DNA from: RGIG7111 sp036839975
GTDB taxonomy: Bacteria > Bacillota > Clostridia > Peptostreptococcales > Anaerovoracaceae
DNA length: 19,885 nucleotides
Direction: 5' to 3'
Assembly (NCBI GenBank): GCA_036839975.1
Contig: DAISVU010000021.1
Span: 1-19,885, forward strand
Numbering within the stretch: the stretch's first letter is position 1; each line of letters begins with the position of its first letter. A model generated the notes under the pieces. The model saw only the letters and a program-made list of their open reading frames with translations. It did no database searches and had not been told where the DNA came from. This document shows positions 16,016 through 19,885 of the stretch, piece after piece. The translations under genes were made by a program, and so were the position numbers.

Positions 16016-18840
16016 TTAATCTTTTGTTGCATTTGCACTTGGATCAATGCTGCCGCTTCGGATTTTTTCTGCTCTTTCCGCTTGTGTTTTCACACGATAC
16101 CCTGTACCTTCCGGAGCAAGCTCCATTGCTGTAATCGTTTCTCCGAAGTTGCTTGCCCAGTCATTAAAATGAAGCATATTCAGTTCCTGAAGCGTATTAT
16201 ACTGAAGGTATATATAACTCCACCATACTGTTAGAAACAGGAGTTCCTGTGGCAAAGATAATGCCATGCCCATTTGTAAGCTCATCCATATACTGCGTTT
16301 TCATAAAAAGTCTGAGGATTTTTGTGCTTCAGCCTGAGCAATGCCACCAACATTTCTCATTTTTGTTGCTAAAAAGAGATTTTTGAAAGGATGGCTCTCG
16401 TCAATAAAAATCCTGTCTACGCCCAGTTTTTCAAAGGTTACAAGGTCATCTTTTCTGCTTTGATCGTTTAATTTTGCAAGTTTTGCTTTCAGTGATTTTC
16501 TCGTTTTTTCAAGCTGCTTTACGGTATAACGCTCTGCTCTTGCATTCTTTGCTTCCTTTATCCCTTCCATAATTTCATCCATCTGCCTTTGAATTATGAT
16601 AATCTGCCTTTCAGCAGACATTGGGATTTTCTCAAACTGACTATGCCCAATAATCACAGCATCAAAATCTCCGGTAGAAATCATGCCGCAAAACTTCTTT
16701 CGGTTTCGTTTTTCAAAATCCTTCTTGGTTGCTACTAAGATATTAGCAGTAGGATATAGCTGAAGCCATTCCGCTGCCCACTGCTCTATAATATAATTCG
16801 GAACAACGACAAGTGACTTTGTGCAAAACCCCAGCCGTTTCATCTCCATAGCAGATGCCACCATTTCAAAGATTTTCCCTGCCCCAACCTCATGAGCAAG
16901 AAGAGTATTTCCACCATACATAATATGAGCAATAGCATTTCTGGCATGTATCTTCCCATATCTAAAAGTTCTCTTATCCGCTTTGCAACCTGCTCCCATG
17001 AAAGAGTTACCTCCTCTTTTCTTATGCTTTCGCCATACCCGATTCTAATTTCGCTTTCGTCATACCAAATGGAAACCTTCTCACCCTGATAATAAAAGCC
17101 TGCTGTTTTTATCATTGGAGCCGATGCATAGAACTTCATCAATAAGGCTTTGCGGTAGATTTAGTGTGGCTTTTTTTGGCACACTTTCGATGCTCTGCTT
17201 AAATTCTCTATTTGGAATATCAAAAAAAGACAGCTGTTTGCTATCCTCTGTCTTAAGCTGCCTTATATTTTTTTCTTTCAAATATTCTTTTTTCAGGATC
17301 AGCTGATCAATCCATTCTGCTATAACCTTCAATGAAAAGACAGTTTCACTTGCTCTTGAAAGGTAACTTCTCTCCCACATTAAAAGCCCATCCTCTTTTC
17401 GCTTACATCCTACTCTTTTATTTCTTATGAGGATTTCTGTATAGCGGTCATGATATGCCGATTTAATATATTCCGCCCTATCCTTTACATCCTTATGAAG
17501 AGAAAAGAAAAGTTCAATCTGCTCTTTCCTATACTTTAAGTCATCCTCCTCATTAGAAATGACTTTCATAATAAGAGTTTCATATAAAAACGCAGGAAGT
17601 TCATTTCCTCCTGCGTCTTCAAATTCCTTACCTGATTCGTCCGTTAGCTGTAAATCAACTCTTTCAGAATACTCTTCTCTGCTGCCATTTTGATATTTGT
17701 CATCAGAGATGCCCACTTTATCTGATCTTTTTCTTTCAGGCTCTCGGTAAGACACTCCTCTTTTGCCATCTTCTTTATTAGAAGTTCCATTCTCTTTATC
17801 GCTGTATCCTGAATTTCCAAAAGATGCTCCTTGAGTTTGCCTGCTGTAAGCAGATTCGTATATAGGATTTTCTTCTCCTTTTTCAGATAATTTCTCTGAG
17901 CAGTGCGTATTTCCCAAGGTGAAGATTCCCCGTCTCTTCCGGAAGCAGATTCGGTATTCTCATCCCGTTTATGTTGCTATATGAAATGCCTTTCATCTTC
18001 CTTTCTCCTTTCAGAATCTATTACTTTTTCTCTTCTTACTGCATTATCATCTATTTCCCTGCTTGTTTCCAGTGTGCGATTTTGTGCTTCCCGTTGCATT
18101 TACATAACGGTTCTTGCAATTTCAGAAAGATACATCTTTGAAATGTCTCCTGTTGCAATGCCTACAGCATTTAATACTTCCCTTGTATTAAACTGAGTAA
18201 TTTCTCTAAAATCTTCATCATCAAAGTATTTTGCAGGATCAAGTCCGCATCGTTTAAAAAGCATATATCCTACGCTGTTTTCAATAAGGTTTTGGCATAT
18301 CACGGAAACATTAAGGTCATCCAGTTCTTCTAAAAAACTGTTTTCTCTGATCTTATATATTTCTGAAATATAGTCTTCTGCATTATCCCTGCAGGCGTTT
18401 TGTGCCGCAAAGATAAGAACATCAGCAAAATCTTCTTTTGTTGATACTTCTCCAAAACTGTTTTCCAGAGCTTCTGTTATTTCTTCAAAAGCTATTTTTT
18501 CAACTTCCCATATAGGGACCTTTCTTGATAAACGGCTTTCATGGGTATCTGAAATATCAAAGTAATATTTGAGACGATTTGCATTAGGAAGATTCTTGTT
18601 AAATACAGCAATCCCCGTGACTCCTCTGTTTACCCAACGTCCAAGGAGTCTGTTCCATTTTTCAATTTCAAGGACAGCAGTCGCATCCGGACGCTGGGCA
18701 TAAATTAAAAGCTGCTCATCAAAGGGCAGCTTATAGTTTTGGCAGGCCGATGAAAGAAATTCCTGCCACTTATCAGGCAGCGTAACACCCTTTTGAATTC
18801 GTTCATACAGCTCCGTAATGAGTTCATATCTTCTTGCCAT
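16016..18840 (-). pseudogene. Large SNF2-type DEAD/DEAH helicase of a conjugative element, heavily degraded
   Basis: The gene starts at ATG 18838-18840 with the typical N-terminus (ITELYERIQKGVTLPDKWQE, LLIYAQRPDATAV). It continues with family segments such as DDLKYRKEQIELFF and EDGLLMWERSYLSR, and the helicase core LAHEVGAGKIFEM, GHSQFEKIP, DRIFIDESHPFKNL, IIFATGTPVSN and LQYNTLQELNMLHFN. The family is usually above 2000 residues; only about 940 codons remain. Lesions visible are an in-frame TAA (18100-18102), a TAG (17977-17979) with a frame change near 17920, deletion joints at 17093-17104 and 16943-16963, a short T run (plus-strand A5 16315-16319), a shift near 16205, and loss of about 50 residues before AERAEKIRSGS near 16085. 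The Walker A Thr is Ile. It is dead and marks a Tn1549/CTn-type element. Confidence 0.88.
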
Positions 18841-18854
18841 CCGTTATCCTTCGC

Positions 18855-19202
18855 CTATCTTTCGTATCCTTTTTCTATGACCGGATACTTTCTGCAGTAT
18901 TCTTCTATAGTGAGACTATTTCCCGGCAAGTAATCCCAGTCTTTTTCAGGATCAATATCAAGAAATCCTTCTTTGGAAAGCCTTAATTTATCTCTGCTGA
19001 TAATGCTTCCCCAGTGGTTTACCAGTATTCCTTTTGCAATCTGCACAGCCTTTCCTTTTCCCTCATCATCGTGTCTTACTCCATATAGATGCAGCCCTTT
19101 GGGAACCGTTGCCCTGTCAATTCTTATACCTGTAAAAAGCATGGCTTTTCCAAGCACTGTAATTTCTTCAAAGCTCTCTTTCCTTGCATCAAATCTTGCC
19201 AT
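18855..19202 (-). CDS. LPD28-domain protein of conjugative elements, 115 aa
   Basis: The start chosen is ATG 19200-19202, with GGAGG five bases before it. Starts further upstream overlap the preceding gene and add basic residues unlike the family. The 115-residue protein carries the LPD28 pattern: EITVLGKAMLFTGIRIDR (13-30), VPKGLHLYGVRHDD (33-46), ILVNHWGSIISRDKL (59-73) and LDIDPEKDWDY (81-91). LPD28 proteins occur next to the large helicase in Tn1549-like elements. Their biochemical role is not established. The gene ends 14 bases before the helicase start, so both belonged to one transcript. It is the only intact gene left in this block apart from a 29-residue peptide. Confidence 0.85.
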   Translation of the reverse strand: MARFDARKESFEEITVLGKAMLFTGIRIDRATVPKGLHLYGVRHDDEGKGKAVQIAKGILVNHWGSIISRDKLRLSKEGFLDIDPEKDWDYLPGNSLTIEEYCRKYPVIEKGYER

Positions 19203-19433
19203 CATTACCTCCCTCCCAGCCTTCTTTTTCGGTTTTATCACCTCCTAAAAAGCTCAGTAGTTTACCTGCCTTTATGCTTTTTTGAAGCTCATTAATAAGC
19301 GAAATTTCAGACACATTTATACCGGGCAGCCCTAAAATATCATCCATGGTCATGGCTGTAACTGATTTTTCATCGGTATATCCTGCTGGAACAGCTTATT
19401 TAGCAATTTAACTGTCCTTGTGCTGACCATCAT
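19189..19433 (-). pseudogene. Small conjugative-element gene, one-base frameshift, about 81 codons
   Basis: ATG 19431-19433 follows GGAGGTG. The first frame reads MMVSTRTVKLLNKLFQQDIP and then derails. One additional base around 19371-19377 would restore DEKSVTAMTMDDILGLPGIN and VSEISLINELQKSIKAGKLL up to the TGA at 19189-19191, overlapping the LPD28 gene by 14 bases. Similar short proteins precede the LPD28 and helicase genes in other Clostridia elements, from memory. Function unknown. The missing base is in CCGAT, not a long run, so a real mutation is likely. Confidence 0.65.
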
Positions 19434-19467
19434 CTAAAACACCTCCTCTGTAACTTCAACACAGCTT

Positions 19468-19557
19468 TTATTTCCTCCTTCCTCTTACTTGAAGAAAAAT
19501 AACGGCTGCTATGATAAATACGGTAAGTCCAATTCCTGTAATAATTCGTATATTCAT
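19468..19557 (-). CDS. 29-residue single-pass membrane peptide
   Basis: ATG 19555-19557 follows a strong AAAGGAGGC site by seven bases. The product (MNIRIITGIGLTVFIIAAVI, then FLQVRGRRK) is a hydrophobic helix with a basic end, so it should insert in the membrane with the C-terminus inside. It ends 34 bases before the next gene, and the two are likely co-transcribed. The strong ribosome site and the clean helix make it a probable real gene, perhaps an accessory membrane peptide of the conjugation block. No function is known to me. Confidence 0.6.
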   Translation of the reverse strand: MNIRIITGIGLTVFIIAAVIFLQVRGRRK

Positions 19558-19640
19558 TTATTCTGCCTCCTTTATCTATATATTTTTCTTTTTCGGTAAG
19601 TAACCGATAGTTAAGGGGGAGAGGTGTGGAGAGGGGGAAA

Positions 19641-19676
19641 AGAAAAAGCCTGCCCATTTTTGCTATGGACAGACTT
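19641..19676 (-). terminator. Intrinsic terminator with wobble-paired stem
   Basis: On the minus strand AAGTCTGTCCAT (19665-19676) pairs with ATGGGCAGGCTT (19646-19657). This gives 12 pairs including two G-U wobbles, with a 7-base loop, and is followed by UUUUUCUUUU. It ends the transcript of the partial gene upstream (19698 onward) and separates it from the small-gene block below. Confidence 0.8.
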
Positions 19677-19697
19677 CCACCTTGGCGTAAAGTACGC

Positions 19698-19885
19698 CTA
19701 CGCCTTTCTTTTCTCAAGCATATAACCGTTATTTTTGTCTTGATATACCGGCTCTGCATCATCCCTATTCTTTCTTCTTTTGATTGCCATAAAAGCGGTT
19801 CCTCCTGCAGCAAGAACCCTTACGATAATCCAATGATTGACAGGCTGATCGAACTCCTTGTTGTGGCATCGAGTTTTGTACGAAT
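19698..19885 (-). CDS. C-terminal part of a membrane-anchored protein (cut by window end)
   Basis: Only the last 61 residues are in the window. They contain one hydrophobic segment (HWIIVRVLAAGGTAFMAI) followed at once by KRRKNRDDAEPVYQDKNNGY and a basic end MLEKRKA. A C-terminal helix followed by positive charges fits an anchor that holds a surface or conjugation protein with its bulk outside. No LPxTG-like motif is visible in the part shown. The frame is open to the window edge. The terminator lies 21 bases after the stop. It is probably a conjugative-element surface or mating-channel component; that is inference from the neighbours. Confidence 0.6.
   Translation of the reverse strand, partial: SYKTRCHNKEFDQPVNHWIIVRVLAAGGTAFMAIKRRKNRDDAEPVYQDKNNGYMLEKRKA

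Noticed and set aside
19684..19698. Perfect hairpin GGCGTA-AAG-TACGCC as a terminator
   Set aside because: The loop is three bases, there is no U tract on either strand, and a much better terminator lies 10 bases further on.
1..19885. CRISPR array, tRNA, rRNA or large riboswitch
   Set aside because: No regularly spaced direct repeats, no cloverleaf with GTTCRANNC-type arm and no rRNA-like stretch were seen on either strand.

Overview
The window is AT-rich, has Shine-Dalgarno starts of the AGGAGG type, and carries gene families typical of gut Clostridia. I read it as accessory DNA from a Lachnospiraceae-like Firmicute; the organism is inferred from gene content only. Almost every gene lies on the minus strand, so the biological order runs from high to low coordinates. 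The one clear plus-strand gene is an IS30-family transposase.

Region A (about 16016-19885) is the wreck of a conjugative element. It holds the end of an unidentified membrane protein, a good terminator, a 29-residue membrane peptide, a small frameshifted gene, an intact LPD28-domain gene, and a very large SNF2-type helicase gene of the Tn1549/CTn kind. The helicase is broken by stops, frameshifts and internal deletions.

Region B (about 10617-15950) is a defence-type cargo island. A complete AbiE type IV toxin-antitoxin pair (AbiEi antitoxin, AbiEii nucleotidyltransferase toxin) sits behind a good promoter overlapped by a palindrome. After it comes a metallophosphoesterase/P-loop NTPase gene whose open frame runs into an RloA-type AAA ATPase, followed by RloB (TOPRIM). 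The phosphoesterase, RloA and RloB reading frames are all interrupted.

Region C (about 9066-10575) is a scar: an IS30-family element of 1097 bp with 26-bp imperfect terminal repeats and a frameshifted transposase. It abuts a fragment of a serine recombinase and an unidentified coding remnant.

Region D (about 5448-8775) is a tight four-gene operon: an ECF-like sigma-70 factor, a six-helix membrane protein, an ABC ATPase and an ABC-2 permease. The ATPase has a Gly-to-Glu change in its Walker A motif.

Region E (about 658-5301) is a RiPP (ribosomally made, modified peptide) cluster. It consists of a 56-residue precursor with a CxC...CxCxC pattern, a radical SAM/SPASM maturase of the CLI_3235/CcpM type, a membrane-anchored VanY-like D,D-carboxypeptidase, and a peptide-exporter-type ABC transporter broken at several places. 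The likely logic is precursor made, cross-linked by the maturase, then exported, with VanY acting in self-protection or wall adjustment. The exporter is probably dead as written, so the cluster may be silent or may use another exporter.

Region F (about 150-630) has a strong terminator, a set of overlapping hairpins and a 64-residue conserved-looking gene.

A caution applies throughout. Several frameshifts lie in A or T runs and could be sequencing or assembly errors rather than real decay. The internal deletions in the helicase and the phosphoesterase, and the in-frame stops, cannot be explained that way.
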